A stretch of 64,000 bases of DNA from an uncultured Rhodospirillaceae bacterium (GCA_903901915.1 CAIUSV010000079.1:1-64000), one strand, 5' to 3'; positions 22,726-32,771 are shown, counted from the first letter of the stretch. Numbers and translations are program-made. The notes: a model not told the origin generated them from the letters alone.

Positions 22726-22800
22726 GGACATCCTCGCGGGCGGATCAGGGAAAGGAACAAGGCCCCTAATTTAGCGATCCCGGCGAGGAAGGGAAGAGAG

Positions 22801-23793
22801 CTAAACCGTCCCGGCGGCTTCCTTTTCCGCTTCCTCGTCAGCGTCGTCCTGGATGTGCTCGATCTCTTCGGATTTCAGATGCTCGCCCGAAAGCAGCCAG
22901 ATGAGACCACCGGGCAGGGCGGTGATTATATTGGTCAGGCCGAACAGCAGCGACAGCACCAGCGCGGAATGCGATTCGACCCCGACATAGCCGAACGCCG
23001 CCACCATGGCGGTCTCGCGCACCCCCAGCCCGGCGATGGAGATCGGCAGGGTCATGATCAGGATCACCGGCGGCACCAGCACCATGCAATCGATCATGTC
23101 GACATCGAGGCCCAATCCCACGGCCAGGGCGTAGGCCACCATCGACAGGTTGACGTGGCCGACCAACGCCACCAGCAAGGTGGCGCCCCCCCAGCGGGAA
23201 CGGAAGAACAGCCGGCGGGTATCGCCGGCCAGATGGATCAGCCCGCGCACCACCCGCCAGCGATGCAACGACCGCGGCAGGCGGTCCAGGGTGGTCAGCA
23301 CCAAGATCCCGATCACGCCCAGCGCCGACAGCAGGGGAAACACCCAGCTGCCCGGAATGTTCGGCGCACGCGCCAGCAGCAGCGGCTGGGTTATCGCCAC
23401 CAGCAGCACCAGGCCCAGGATGGTGGTGATACGCTCCAGCATGACCGAATTGACGCTGGCCTGAAGCGTCAGGCCGGAACGATGGGCCTTCCACATGCGC
23501 AAGGCGTCGCCAGCCACCGGCAGGATGATCGAGAAGCAGACGCCGATGTAAAAGACCATGAACGCCTGGGTGGCGGTGAAGGCCGCTTTCAGCGCCCGCA
23601 GCACCAGCCACCAGCGCACAGCCCCCAGCCAGACCTGGAACACCCCGATCGCCAGTGCGACGGCCAGCATGACGGGGTCCAGCGTCTTGGCCTGAGTCCA
23701 CGCCGATGCCAGATCGACCTTGTGGAACACGAACCAGATCAATCCGACCGAGAACACTCCCTTGAGCGCCCAGGGCAACCAGCGCTTTACCAT
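22801..23793 (-). CDS. Membrane protein of the lysylphosphatidylglycerol synthase TM (AglD/UPF0104) family
   Basis: A 330-aa polytopic inner-membrane protein with about eight hydrophobic segments and an acidic cytoplasmic tail (SEEIEHIQDDADEEAEKEAAG). It has the family marks KVDLASAW near the N-terminus, GAVRWWLVLRAL, the loop AGDALRMWKAHRSGL and the late motif LPISIAGLGVRETAM. This family includes the flippase half of MprF and many stand-alone proteins; the catalytic lysyl-transferase half of MprF is absent. A lipid or lipid-linked-sugar transport role is plausible given the GT2 enzyme nearby, but that is inference. Confidence 0.85.
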   Translation of the reverse strand: MVKRWLPWALKGVFSVGLIWFVFHKVDLASAWTQAKTLDPVMLAVALAIGVFQVWLGAVRWWLVLRALKAAFTATQAFMVFYIGVCFSIILPVAGDALRMWKAHRSGLTLQASVNSVMLERITTILGLVLLVAITQPLLLARAPNIPGSWVFPLLSALGVIGILVLTTLDRLPRSLHRWRVVRGLIHLAGDTRRLFFRSRWGGATLLVALVGHVNLSMVAYALAVGLGLDVDMIDCMVLVPPVILIMTLPISIAGLGVRETAMVAAFGYVGVESHSALVLSLLFGLTNIITALPGGLIWLLSGEHLKSEEIEHIQDDADEEAEKEAAGTV

Positions 23794-23860
23794 TGATCAG
23801 GCACCACATCGTGACGGACGGCGGCAGGTTTAGCACAAATCCCCGGACTGTGAATACCAC

Positions 23861-24949
23861 TCAGCGGCCCAGCCGGACCGGGCGGCGCTGGCGGCCCCAG
23901 GTGCCGGGGCGGCTCTCGAACACTCCCGCCACCGGGGTGCCGCAGGCGGCGCATCCGCCCTCGGGGGTCAAGGCCCAGGTGGACAGCTCGTACCAGTCGC
24001 GCCCGATCAGCAGCGCACCGCAGCCGTGGCAATAGGTGCCGCCGCCGGCGGGATCGTGGACGTTGCCGGTATAGACGTAACGCAGGCCGTTACCCATGGC
24101 GACGGCACGCGCCCGCGTCAGGGTGGCTGGCGGCGTGTTGGGCAGGTCCGTCATCTTCCAGTCGGGATGAAAGGCGGAAAAGTGCAGCGGCACGTCGGGT
24201 CCCAGCGCCTCGGCCACCCAGCGGCTGAGGGCGTCGATCTCCGCCGCCGAATCGTTCTCGCCGGGAATCAGCAGGGTGGTGATCTCGACCCACACCGCGG
24301 TCTGGTGCCTGAGATAGGCCAGGGTCTCCTTGACCGCCTCCAGGTGGCCACCGCACAAGGTATGATAGAACTGCTCGGTGAACGCCTTGAGATCGACGTT
24401 GGCCGCGTCCATGTGGGCGAAGAACTCGGCCCGCGCCGCCCCCTCGACATAGCCCGCCGTCACCGCCACCGTCTTCAGCCCCCGGGCGTGGCACGCCTTG
24501 GCGACATCGACGGCGTATTCCAGGAAGATCACCGGGTCGTTGTAGGTGAAGGCCACCGAGCGGCAGCCCAACTGCACCGCCGCCCGGGCGATGGTGTCGG
24601 GATCGGCGGCATCGTTGAGGCGGTCGATCTCGCGCGCCTTGGAGATGTCCCAATTCTGACAAAACTTACAGGTCAGGTTGCAGCCGGCGGTGCCGAACGA
24701 CAGGATCGGCGTGCCGGGCAGGAAGTGGTTGAGCGGCTTCTTCTCGATGGGATCGACGCAAAATCCCGACGAGCGGCCATAGGTGGTCAGCACCATGCCG
24801 CCGTCGGCGCAGGCGCGCACGAAGCACAACCCGCGCTGGCCGTCATGCAGCTTGCAGCGGCGAGGGCAGACGTCGCACTGGATGCGGCCGTCGTCGAGCC
24901 GCCGCCAATGGCGCGCGGGAAAGTGCGAACCTTGGATGGCGTTTTCCAT
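23861..24949 (-). CDS. AmmeMemoRadiSam system radical SAM enzyme
   Basis: A 362-aa radical SAM protein of the type encoded with MEMO1 and AMMECR1 homologues. The N-terminal Cys pattern (CDVCPRRCKLHDGQRGLCFVR, about 25-47) precedes the radical SAM core, whose cluster motif is CNLTCKFCQNW (about 90-100). It continues with SVAFTYNDPVIFLEYAVDVA and TAGYVEGAA. A C-terminal zinc-ribbon-like part has CHGCG and CAACG. It is related to pyruvate formate-lyase activases, but its substrate is not known. It is divergent from the genes for the two partners, with 47 bases between the start codons, so all three may share one control region. Confidence 0.93.
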   Translation of the reverse strand: MENAIQGSHFPARHWRRLDDGRIQCDVCPRRCKLHDGQRGLCFVRACADGGMVLTTYGRSSGFCVDPIEKKPLNHFLPGTPILSFGTAGCNLTCKFCQNWDISKAREIDRLNDAADPDTIARAAVQLGCRSVAFTYNDPVIFLEYAVDVAKACHARGLKTVAVTAGYVEGAARAEFFAHMDAANVDLKAFTEQFYHTLCGGHLEAVKETLAYLRHQTAVWVEITTLLIPGENDSAAEIDALSRWVAEALGPDVPLHFSAFHPDWKMTDLPNTPPATLTRARAVAMGNGLRYVYTGNVHDPAGGGTYCHGCGALLIGRDWYELSTWALTPEGGCAACGTPVAGVFESRPGTWGRQRRPVRLGR

Positions 24950-24996
24950 GACCCCAGAGTACCATACTTCCTGCCGTCTTTCCCGAAGAGGCAGAC

Positions 24997-25791
24997 ATGA
25001 GCGAGATTCGCCCGGCCGCCGTGGCCGGCATGTTCTATCCCGCCGATTTCGCCGAGGCCGCCCGCCAGATCGACGCCTTCCTGGCTGCGGTTGCGGTGCC
25101 GCCGGAAATGCCGCCGCCCAAGGCGATCATCGTCCCCCATGCCGGCTGGGTCTATTCCGGCCCGGTGGCGGCCAGCGCCTATGCCCGGCTGCGCCCGCTG
25201 AAGGGACGGATCGAACGGGTGGTTCTGCTGGGTCCCAGCCATCGGGTGCCGTTTCGCGGCCTGGCACTGTCGGGGGCGGATTTCTGGGCGTCGCCGCTGG
25301 GCAACATCCGGCTCGACCGCGACGGCGCCAAGCGCCTCAAGACGCTGCCGGGGGTCGGCGAGTTCGAGATGGCGCATGCCCAGGAACATTCGCTGGAAGT
25401 CCACCTTCCCTTCCTCCAGGCGGTGCTGGGCGAGTTTCTGCTGCTGCCCGTGGTGGTCGGCGACGTCCCGCCCGAGGCTGTCGCCGACGCCATCGACGCG
25501 GTGTGGGGCGGGGCCGAAACCCTGATCGTGGTCTCGTCGGACCTGTCCCATTACCTCGACTACGCCGGCTGCCGCCGTGCCGACGCCGCGACCACCCTCG
25601 CCATCGAGCATCTCGATCCCGCCGCCATCGATCGCGACGGCGCTTGCGGCCGCATCCCGGTTGGCGGCCTGCTGATCTGCGCCAAGCGGCACGGCCTCGG
25701 CATCACCACCCTCGACGTCCGCAACTCGGGCGACACCGCCGGTACCAAGGACCGGGTGGTGGGCTATGGCGCCTGGATGCTCCATGACTAG
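24997..25791 (+). CDS. AmmeMemoRadiSam system protein B (MEMO1 family)
   Basis: A 264-aa homologue of human MEMO1, a fold related to LigB-type dioxygenases. The start IRPAAVAGMFYPADFAEAARQIDAFL and the metal-site region IIVPHAGWVYSGPVAASAYARL, HSLEVHLPFLQ and SSDLSHYLDY (His, His, Asp) are all intact. Human MEMO1 binds iron or copper; the bacterial role is not established. A GAAGAGG ribosome site precedes the ATG. It overlaps the AMMECR1-family gene by 8 bases, supporting joint function with it and with the divergent radical SAM enzyme. Confidence 0.94.
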   Translation: MSEIRPAAVAGMFYPADFAEAARQIDAFLAAVAVPPEMPPPKAIIVPHAGWVYSGPVAASAYARLRPLKGRIERVVLLGPSHRVPFRGLALSGADFWASPLGNIRLDRDGAKRLKTLPGVGEFEMAHAQEHSLEVHLPFLQAVLGEFLLLPVVVGDVPPEAVADAIDAVWGGAETLIVVSSDLSHYLDYAGCRRADAATTLAIEHLDPAAIDRDGACGRIPVGGLLICAKRHGLGITTLDVRNSGDTAGTKDRVVGYGAWMLHD

Positions 25792-26353
25792 CGCCGATGC
25801 CATCGCCGCCATCGGCGACCGGTTGACCGAATTGGCGTGGTCGTCGATCCGCCACGGCCTGACCGGCGGCGGACCGGCACCGGCGCCGGTCGAGCGGCCG
25901 GGGCCGCTGGCCGAACCGGGGGCGGTGTTCGTCAGCCTGCATCGTGATGGCGACCTCCGGGGCTGCATCGGCTCACCCATGGCGTGGCGGCCGCTGGCCG
26001 AGGATATCGTCGACAACGCCTTCAAGGCCGCCTTCCGCGACCCGCGCTTCCCCCCCCTGGCCGCGTCCGAGCTCGACGGCCTGACCCTGTCGGTATCGGT
26101 GCTGACGCCGCCGCTGCCCATGGCCTTCCGCGACGAGACCGATCTGCTGGCCCAACTGCGCCCCCGCATCGATGGCCTGCTGATCGAAGACGGCGGCCGG
26201 CGCGCCCTGTTCCTGCCCTCGGTGTGGGAGCAACTGCCCGATGGGCGCGCCTTCCTCGCCCACCTCAAGGCCAAGGCCGGTCTGGCACCCAACCACTGGT
26301 CGCCGACCTTCAAGGCCAGCCGTTTCCAGGCGGTGGAGATCGGCAAGGAGTGA
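25784..26353 (+). CDS. AmmeMemoRadiSam system protein A (AMMECR1 family)
   Basis: A 189-aa AMMECR1-domain protein. Conserved blocks are visible: GAVFVSLHRDGDLRGCIGSP (the LRGCIG motif with a conserved Cys, near residue 60), EDIVDNAFKAAFRDPRFPPL, LTLSVSVLTPP and LPSVWEQLPDGRAFLAHLKAKAGL. The family has no proven enzymatic activity; the invariant Cys suggests a catalytic or radical-related role with the radical SAM partner. The start at 25784 overlaps the MEMO gene stop, as is common in this gene pair. It is followed by a separate toxin-antitoxin-like unit. Confidence 0.94.
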   Translation: MTSADAIAAIGDRLTELAWSSIRHGLTGGGPAPAPVERPGPLAEPGAVFVSLHRDGDLRGCIGSPMAWRPLAEDIVDNAFKAAFRDPRFPPLAASELDGLTLSVSVLTPPLPMAFRDETDLLAQLRPRIDGLLIEDGGRRALFLPSVWEQLPDGRAFLAHLKAKAGLAPNHWSPTFKASRFQAVEIGKE

Positions 26354-26375
26354 CTTTCGCCGCAGACCCGGATAA

Positions 26376-26387
26376 GTTACATGTAAC
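26376..26387. promoter_or_regulatory. 12-bp perfect palindrome before mazE-like gene
   Basis: GTTACATGTAAC is a perfect dyad, 16 bases before the antitoxin start codon and 22 bases after the AMMECR1-family stop. Antitoxins of the MazE type commonly bind a palindrome overlapping their own promoter, so this is the natural candidate for autoregulation of the downstream operon. Confidence 0.55.
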
Positions 26388-26403
26388 CCTGTGCGGAGTT
26401 ATC

Positions 26404-26631
26404 ATGGCAACAGCGGCGAATAGGGGCGGCGGTTCGCGCGACAAGGTCAGGGTCTGCCGCGCCCGCATGCGCGCGCGCGGCTTGCGCCCGATCCAGATAT
26501 GGGTTCCCGATACCCGCACTCCGGCATTTCGAGCAGAGGCCCACCGGCAGTCGCTGGCCGTCGCCGCCAGTGCCCAGGCCACCGATGATCGGTCGTTCAT
26601 CGACACAATCAGCAGTCTGGACGAACCGTGA
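26404..26631 (+). CDS. MazE-like antitoxin (DUF3018 type)
   Basis: A 75-aa basic protein: SRDKVRVCRARMRARGLRPIQIWVPDTRTPAFRAEAHRQ is the recognised start of the DUF3018/antitoxin-MazE-like family, in which an Arg/Lys-rich DNA-binding part is followed by an acidic toxin-blocking tail (here FIDTISSLDEP). A GGAG site lies 6 bases before the ATG. The stop overlaps the toxin start (ATGA). It would neutralise the MazF-type RNase and repress the operon through the upstream palindrome. Confidence 0.88.
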   Translation: MATAANRGGGSRDKVRVCRARMRARGLRPIQIWVPDTRTPAFRAEAHRQSLAVAASAQATDDRSFIDTISSLDEP

Positions 26632-26951
26632 AACGAGCGGAGGTGTGGACGGTCTCGGCCAGCGGCCATGCCGGCAAACCGCGTCCCGCCGTGATCGTCC
26701 AGAACGACCGATTTGATGCCACCGCCTCGGTGACCATCTGTGTCCTCACCACGGATCCAACCGATGCCCCGCTGTTTCGCATCGAGATCGCACCCGACGA
26801 CCACAACGGGCTTCGCCACATTTCCCGGCTGATGGTCGACAAGATCACCACCGTGGGCAAAGACCGGCTTTGCGAACGGATCGGACAATTGGGAGATGAC
26901 GACATGTTGCGACTGAACCGGGCCACTCTGGTCTTTCTCGGACTGGCCTGA
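26628..26951 (+). CDS. MazF/PemK-family endoribonuclease toxin
   Basis: A 107-aa PemK-fold protein: MKRAEVWTVSASGHAGKPRPAVIVQNDRFD has the conserved start and the catalytic Arg region (KPRPAVIVQ), followed by SVTICVLTTDP and ISRLMVDKITTVGKDRL, where the family's catalytic Ser/Thr lies. It probably cleaves mRNA at short sequences. The gene is coupled to the antitoxin by an ATGA overlap. Unusually, the next gene, a large molybdoenzyme subunit, starts directly after its stop codon with no gap. Confidence 0.9.
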   Translation: MKRAEVWTVSASGHAGKPRPAVIVQNDRFDATASVTICVLTTDPTDAPLFRIEIAPDDHNGLRHISRLMVDKITTVGKDRLCERIGQLGDDDMLRLNRATLVFLGLA

Positions 26952-29171
26952 ATGCGCCGTTTCGGCATCGGGCAATCGGTCGGGCGGGTGGAGGACCGGC
27001 GGTTCCTCACCGGTGCCGGACGGTACACCGACGATATAGTACTGACCGGTCAAGTATATGGGGCGGTGACGCGCAGCCTCTACCCTCATGCCGACATCGT
27101 CGTCGATGCCGGGGCGGCGCGGGCGATGCCCGGCGTACTGCTGGTGCTGACCGCCGATGATTTGCGCGCCGAAGGCGTCGGCCCCCTGGTCTGCGGCTTC
27201 ATGCCCGAGGGCGCCCCGGCGCCATTGCCGCGTCCGGTGCTGGCAGGACCACGGGTACGCCACGCCGGCGAGGCCGTCGCCTTCGTGGTGGCGGCAACCG
27301 CCGAGCAGGCCCGCGAAGCGGCCGAAGCGGTCGAGATCGACTACACCCCGTTCGCCGCCGCCGGCTCCATCGCCTCCGCCCGTGACACCGCCTTCGAGTG
27401 GGAGATGGGCGACGCCCGGGCGGTGGACGCGGCATTCGCCCGGGCGGCGCGGGTGGTCGAGTTGCGGCTTGGCAACAACCGTCTCGCCCCCACCGCCATG
27501 GAGCCACGCGCGTGCCTGGCCCGGCCGCTGGACGGTGGCCGGCTGGAACTGATCGCCGGCAGCCAGGGCGTCCACGAGATCCGTGACTCGCTGTGCCAGA
27601 CCCTGGGGATCGATCCGTCACGGCTCGACGTCCTGACCCCCGACGTCGGCGGCGGCTTCGGCCTCAAGATCAGTCCCTTCCCGGAACAGGCGATGGCCCT
27701 GGTGGCGGCGCGCATTCTAGACCGACCGGTCAAGTACACCGCCGACCGTTCGGAAAGCTTCCTCAGCGACACCCACGGCCGCGGCCATGTCAGCAGCGCC
27801 CGGCTGGCGTTGGACCCGGCCGGGCGCTTCCTGGCGCTGGCGGTGGACACCGTGGCCGACCTGGGGGCCTATGTCTCCGCCTATGGCGCCTTCGTCCCCA
27901 CCCTGGCCGGCACCGGCATGCTGACCGGAGTCTATGACATTGCCGCCTTCCACGCCCGGATACGGGGGGTCTACACCCACACCACCCCGGTGGACGCCTA
28001 TCGCGGCGCCGGGCGGCCCGAGGCCGCCTATTTGATCGAGCGGCTGGTGGACGTGGCGGCGCGCGACACCGGCCTGTCGCCGCTGGAGATCCGGCGGCGC
28101 AACTTCATTGCGCCCGATGCCTTCCCCTACGCCACGCCGGGGCGCCACACCTATGATTCCGGCGAGTTCGCCCGGGTGATGGAACAGGCGCTGGCCCGCG
28201 CCGACTGGGCCGGCTTCGCCGCCCGGCAAGGCGAAAGCGCGGCGCGCGGCAAGCGGCGCGGTATCGGCCTGGCCTATTACATCGAAATCTGCGGCGGCAC
28301 CTCGGGCGAGGATGTCCACCTTGGCCTCGCCGCCGATGGCAGCGGCGAAATCCTGGTCGGCACCCAGTCCAGCGGCCAGGGCCACGAAACCGCCTTCGCC
28401 CAGATGGTCGCCGCCGAACTGGGACTGCCGCTGGCGGGACTGAGGGTGGTCCAGGGCGATTCGCGGCGCATCGCCAACGGCGGCGGTACCGGCGGCTCGC
28501 GCTCGCTGTCGCAGCAGGGCGGCGCCATCGCCGCCGCCATCGACGCGGTGATCGCCGAGATGCGGCCGGTGGCGGCGAGGCTGCTTCAGGCCGATCCGTC
28601 CCAGCTTGCCTTCGCCTCCGGCAGCTTTTCCGCCGGGGCGCGTTCGGTCACCTTCGCCGAGGCGCTGCGCGAGCACGGCCAGCCGGTGACGGCGGCCTTG
28701 CGCTTCAAGCCCGAGGCCGCGACCTTTCCCAACGGCTGCCATGTTTGTGAAGTCGAAGTCGATCCCGACACCGGCGAACCGGTGATCGTTCGCTACACCA
28801 TCGTCGACGATGTCGGGGTGGTGCTGAACCCGATGCTACTCGGCGGCCAGATCATCGGCGGCGCCGTCCAGGGCATCGGCCAGGCACTGTTGGAGCACGC
28901 CCTGTTCGACGCCAACAGCGCCCAGCCGCTGACCGCCAGCCTGGTGGACTATGCCATGCCGCGCGCCGAGCACATCCCGGCCATCGACTTTTCCACCATC
29001 GAGATTCCCTGCCGCAGCCATCCGCTGGGGATCAAGGGCGCCGGCGAGGCCGGCACCATCGGCGCCGCGCCGGCGGTGATCAACGCCCTTTGCAACGCGC
29101 TGGATATCCGCCATATCGACATGCCAGCAACACCGCTGGCGATCTGGACCGCGCTGAAAGCCCGAGCATGA
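26952..29171 (+). CDS. Molybdopterin-binding large subunit, CoxL form II-like (xanthine dehydrogenase family)
   Basis: A 739-aa molybdenum hydroxylase large subunit. The N-terminal part (GRVEDRRFLTGAGRYTDDI) and the Mo-cofactor domains are complete. The active-site loop reads AYRGAGRPEAAY, the form II signature; true CO dehydrogenase (form I) has AYxCSFR, so CO oxidation is unlikely to be its main reaction. The catalytic Glu is present in GIKGAGEAGTIGAAP. The FAD (medium) and 2Fe-2S (small) subunits normally encoded beside it are missing on both sides; the neighbours are mazEF and cysQ. Either the partners are elsewhere or this is a stand-alone hydroxylase. The substrate is unknown. Confidence 0.9.
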   Translation: MRRFGIGQSVGRVEDRRFLTGAGRYTDDIVLTGQVYGAVTRSLYPHADIVVDAGAARAMPGVLLVLTADDLRAEGVGPLVCGFMPEGAPAPLPRPVLAGPRVRHAGEAVAFVVAATAEQAREAAEAVEIDYTPFAAAGSIASARDTAFEWEMGDARAVDAAFARAARVVELRLGNNRLAPTAMEPRACLARPLDGGRLELIAGSQGVHEIRDSLCQTLGIDPSRLDVLTPDVGGGFGLKISPFPEQAMALVAARILDRPVKYTADRSESFLSDTHGRGHVSSARLALDPAGRFLALAVDTVADLGAYVSAYGAFVPTLAGTGMLTGVYDIAAFHARIRGVYTHTTPVDAYRGAGRPEAAYLIERLVDVAARDTGLSPLEIRRRNFIAPDAFPYATPGRHTYDSGEFARVMEQALARADWAGFAARQGESAARGKRRGIGLAYYIEICGGTSGEDVHLGLAADGSGEILVGTQSSGQGHETAFAQMVAAELGLPLAGLRVVQGDSRRIANGGGTGGSRSLSQQGGAIAAAIDAVIAEMRPVAARLLQADPSQLAFASGSFSAGARSVTFAEALREHGQPVTAALRFKPEAATFPNGCHVCEVEVDPDTGEPVIVRYTIVDDVGVVLNPMLLGGQIIGGAVQGIGQALLEHALFDANSAQPLTASLVDYAMPRAEHIPAIDFSTIEIPCRSHPLGIKGAGEAGTIGAAPAVINALCNALDIRHIDMPATPLAIWTALKARA

Positions 29172-29944
29172 CCCTGCCCGCCGATCTCGTCTCGCTGCTC
29201 CCCGCCCTGGAGGAACTGGCCCGCCGCGCCGGTGCCGCCATCATGGAGATTTACGCCCACGATTTCGACGTCCGGCGCAAGGGCGATCAGTCGCCGGTGA
29301 CCGCGGCCGATGAACGGGCCGAGGCCCTGATCCTCCCCGGTCTGCGGGCACTGACCCCGGACATCCCCATCGTCGCCGAGGAAGAGGCGGCGGCGGGCCG
29401 TATCCCCAAGGTGGGTCGCGGACCGTTCTGGCTGGTCGATCCGCTGGACGGCACCAAGGAGTTCATCAAGCGTAACGGCGAGTTCACCGTCAACATCGGC
29501 CTGATCGCCGATGGCGTGCCGGCGGCCGGGGTGGTGCTGGCCCCGGCCATGGGGGTGCTGTGGTCCGGCGCCTGCGGCCGCGCCTTTCGCGTCGATGCCA
29601 CCGGAGAACGCCGGGCCATCCGCTGCCGGGCGCTGCCCGCCTGCGGCGCGGTGGTGCTGACCAGCCGCTCGCACAACAATCCCGAGGCGCTGAAGACCTG
29701 GATGGAGCAATTCCCCGGTTCCACCCTCGATTTTGCCGGCTCGTCGCTCAAGTTCTGCAAGGTCGCCGAGGGCAGCGCCGACCTTTACCCCCGCTTCGGC
29801 CCCACCTGCGAATGGGACACCGCCGCCGCCAGTGCCGTGCTGCTGGCGGCCGGCGGCAGGGTCGAAACCTTCGACGGCGTGCCGCTGGCCTATGCCAAGC
29901 CCGATTTCCGCAACCCGGATTTCATTGCGCGGGCACAGCCGTGA
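29168..29944 (+). CDS. cysQ: 3'(2'),5'-bisphosphate nucleotidase CysQ
   Basis: A 258-aa inositol-monophosphatase-fold phosphatase that removes the 3'-phosphate from PAP/PAPS, a by-product of sulfate assimilation and sulfation. Metal-site motifs are intact: GDQSPVTAADERAE, PIVAEEEAA, the central DPLDGTKEFIKRNGEFTVNIGLI and the late CEWDTAAASAVLLAAGG. The ATG overlaps the end of the preceding molybdoenzyme gene (ATGA), which fixes the start. The longer in-frame version would lie inside that gene. It ends a tightly packed unit that began with mazE; the link between these functions is unclear. Confidence 0.95.
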   Translation: MTLPADLVSLLPALEELARRAGAAIMEIYAHDFDVRRKGDQSPVTAADERAEALILPGLRALTPDIPIVAEEEAAAGRIPKVGRGPFWLVDPLDGTKEFIKRNGEFTVNIGLIADGVPAAGVVLAPAMGVLWSGACGRAFRVDATGERRAIRCRALPACGAVVLTSRSHNNPEALKTWMEQFPGSTLDFAGSSLKFCKVAEGSADLYPRFGPTCEWDTAAASAVLLAAGGRVETFDGVPLAYAKPDFRNPDFIARAQP

Positions 29945-30058
29945 AAACGCCGGCCGTCGCCCCCGGACCGCCCGCGGCGTAACGGTTCCCGATAGGATAA
30001 CTCCACCATTGCGGGGGCGGCCAACGTCCCGCCTTTCCGCGCGCGACGGGAAAAGAAC

Positions 30059-30087
30059 TTGCATTTTCCTCGGATTTACGCCATTAT
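30059..30087 (+). promoter_or_regulatory. Sigma-70-type promoter of a probable small RNA
   Basis: TTGCAT (30059-30064) and CATTAT (30082-30087) are separated by exactly 17 bases. The predicted start point is near 30094, right where a series of hairpins begins. No coding region follows before the intrinsic terminator at 30228. Confidence 0.5.
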
Positions 30088-30093
30088 TTTCGG

Positions 30094-30257
30094 GTGGTCG
30101 AGGCTATCGGCCACACCAAAGCCGCCGTAATGCACGTACGGCGACTCGGCAAGGCCCGCAACCCCAGGTGGGTTGCGACGGTGCGTGACACCGTTCCACG
30201 GGGCGCTTCCGGTCAACGCGTCAAAAAGGCCGCCGGCCCGGTGCCGGCGGCCTTTTC
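30094..30257 (+). ncRNA. Candidate structured small RNA (about 164 nt)
   Basis: The 397-base gap between cysQ and the GNAT gene holds no convincing protein gene but has a promoter, a chain of hairpins and an intrinsic terminator. The stems are: 30094-30101 with 30107-30114 (8 bp, one G-U); 30123-30129 with 30137-30143 (7 bp); 30157-30164 with 30170-30177 (8 bp, perfect); 30178-30183 with 30189-30194 (6 bp); and the terminator stem 30228-30237 with 30243-30252. It does not read like SRP RNA, tmRNA, RNase P or 6S RNA to me. An alternative is a long 5' leader with an attenuator controlling the GNAT gene 85 bases further on. Confidence 0.5.
30228..30256 (+). terminator. Rho-independent terminator after the candidate small RNA
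   Basis: A perfect 10-bp stem (GGCCGCCGGC and complement) with a 5-base loop, preceded by AAAAA and followed by TTTT. The symmetric A and T runs would let it act in both directions, but the minus-strand gene on the right (typA) lies beyond another gene. Confidence 0.88.
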
Positions 30258-30341
30258 GTATCGCGCCCCCTACGGAAGTTCATGTTGCAGTGCAGCAAAA
30301 CACCCCCATGTCTATAGGATACACGAGGCAGGAGGCCCGTC

Positions 30342-30920
30342 ATGCTGATCCGCAGGCTCTACGCCCATGAACGCCGGCTTTACGCCGATCACCTGAAGCG
30401 ACTGGAAGGCGACGACCGCCGCCTGCGTTTCGCCCGGGGTGGTGTCTCCGACGGTTGGATCGACGATCACGTCGCCGGCATCTCGTCCGGCGACTTGATC
30501 CTGGCCGCCCTGGACGACGACCGGGTGGTCGGGGCCGCCCATCTGGCGCTGGGAACCACCGTGGCCGAGGTCGGCGTCAGCGTCGATGCCGATCACCGCA
30601 CCGGCGGCATCGGGTCTTCTCTGCTGACCCAGGCGGTGGCCTTCGCCCGCAACCGTCGCGCCGAGAAGCTTTACACCCTGTGCCTGTCCGACAACCGCTC
30701 GATGGTGGCGCTGGCCCGACGCACCGGCATGGCGGTGCGCTTTCAGGGCGGCGAATCGGAAGCCTTCCTCGACCTGCCGCCACCCGACCCGACGACGGTA
30801 ACGCAGGAAATCTCCACCGGCCTGTTCGCGGTGTTCCACGACTGGGCCGAACTGATGGATTGCTATTCCGAGGCGATGGTCAACGCGGTGCCGCCGCTGA
30901 CGCTGGCCCGCTCGGGCTGA
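30342..30920 (+). CDS. GNAT-family N-acetyltransferase
   Basis: A 192-aa acetyltransferase. The GNAT core shows strand-beta4 VAEVGVSVDADHRTGGIGSSLLTQAVAFARN, where the acetyl-CoA pyrophosphate loop (normally Q/RxxGxG/A) reads RTGGIG, and a later LCLSDNRSMVALARRTGMAV typical of proteins that pair with stress or cyclic-nucleotide signalling domains. The substrate is not predictable. AGGAGG lies 6 bases before the ATG. The preceding 85 bases separate it from a strong terminator and contain a TTGCAGTGCAGCAA dyad-like site. Confidence 0.82.
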   Translation: MLIRRLYAHERRLYADHLKRLEGDDRRLRFARGGVSDGWIDDHVAGISSGDLILAALDDDRVVGAAHLALGTTVAEVGVSVDADHRTGGIGSSLLTQAVAFARNRRAEKLYTLCLSDNRSMVALARRTGMAVRFQGGESEAFLDLPPPDPTTVTQEISTGLFAVFHDWAELMDCYSEAMVNAVPPLTLARSG

Positions 30921-30950
30921 CGCGGCGGCACCGACCGAACGCGCGGTCGC

Positions 30951-32771
<1,821 letters not shown>

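Noticed and set aside
26952-29171. True aerobic CO dehydrogenase large subunit
   Set aside because: The active-site loop is AYRGAGR (form II), not the AYxCSFR of CO-oxidising enzymes, and the other subunits are missing.
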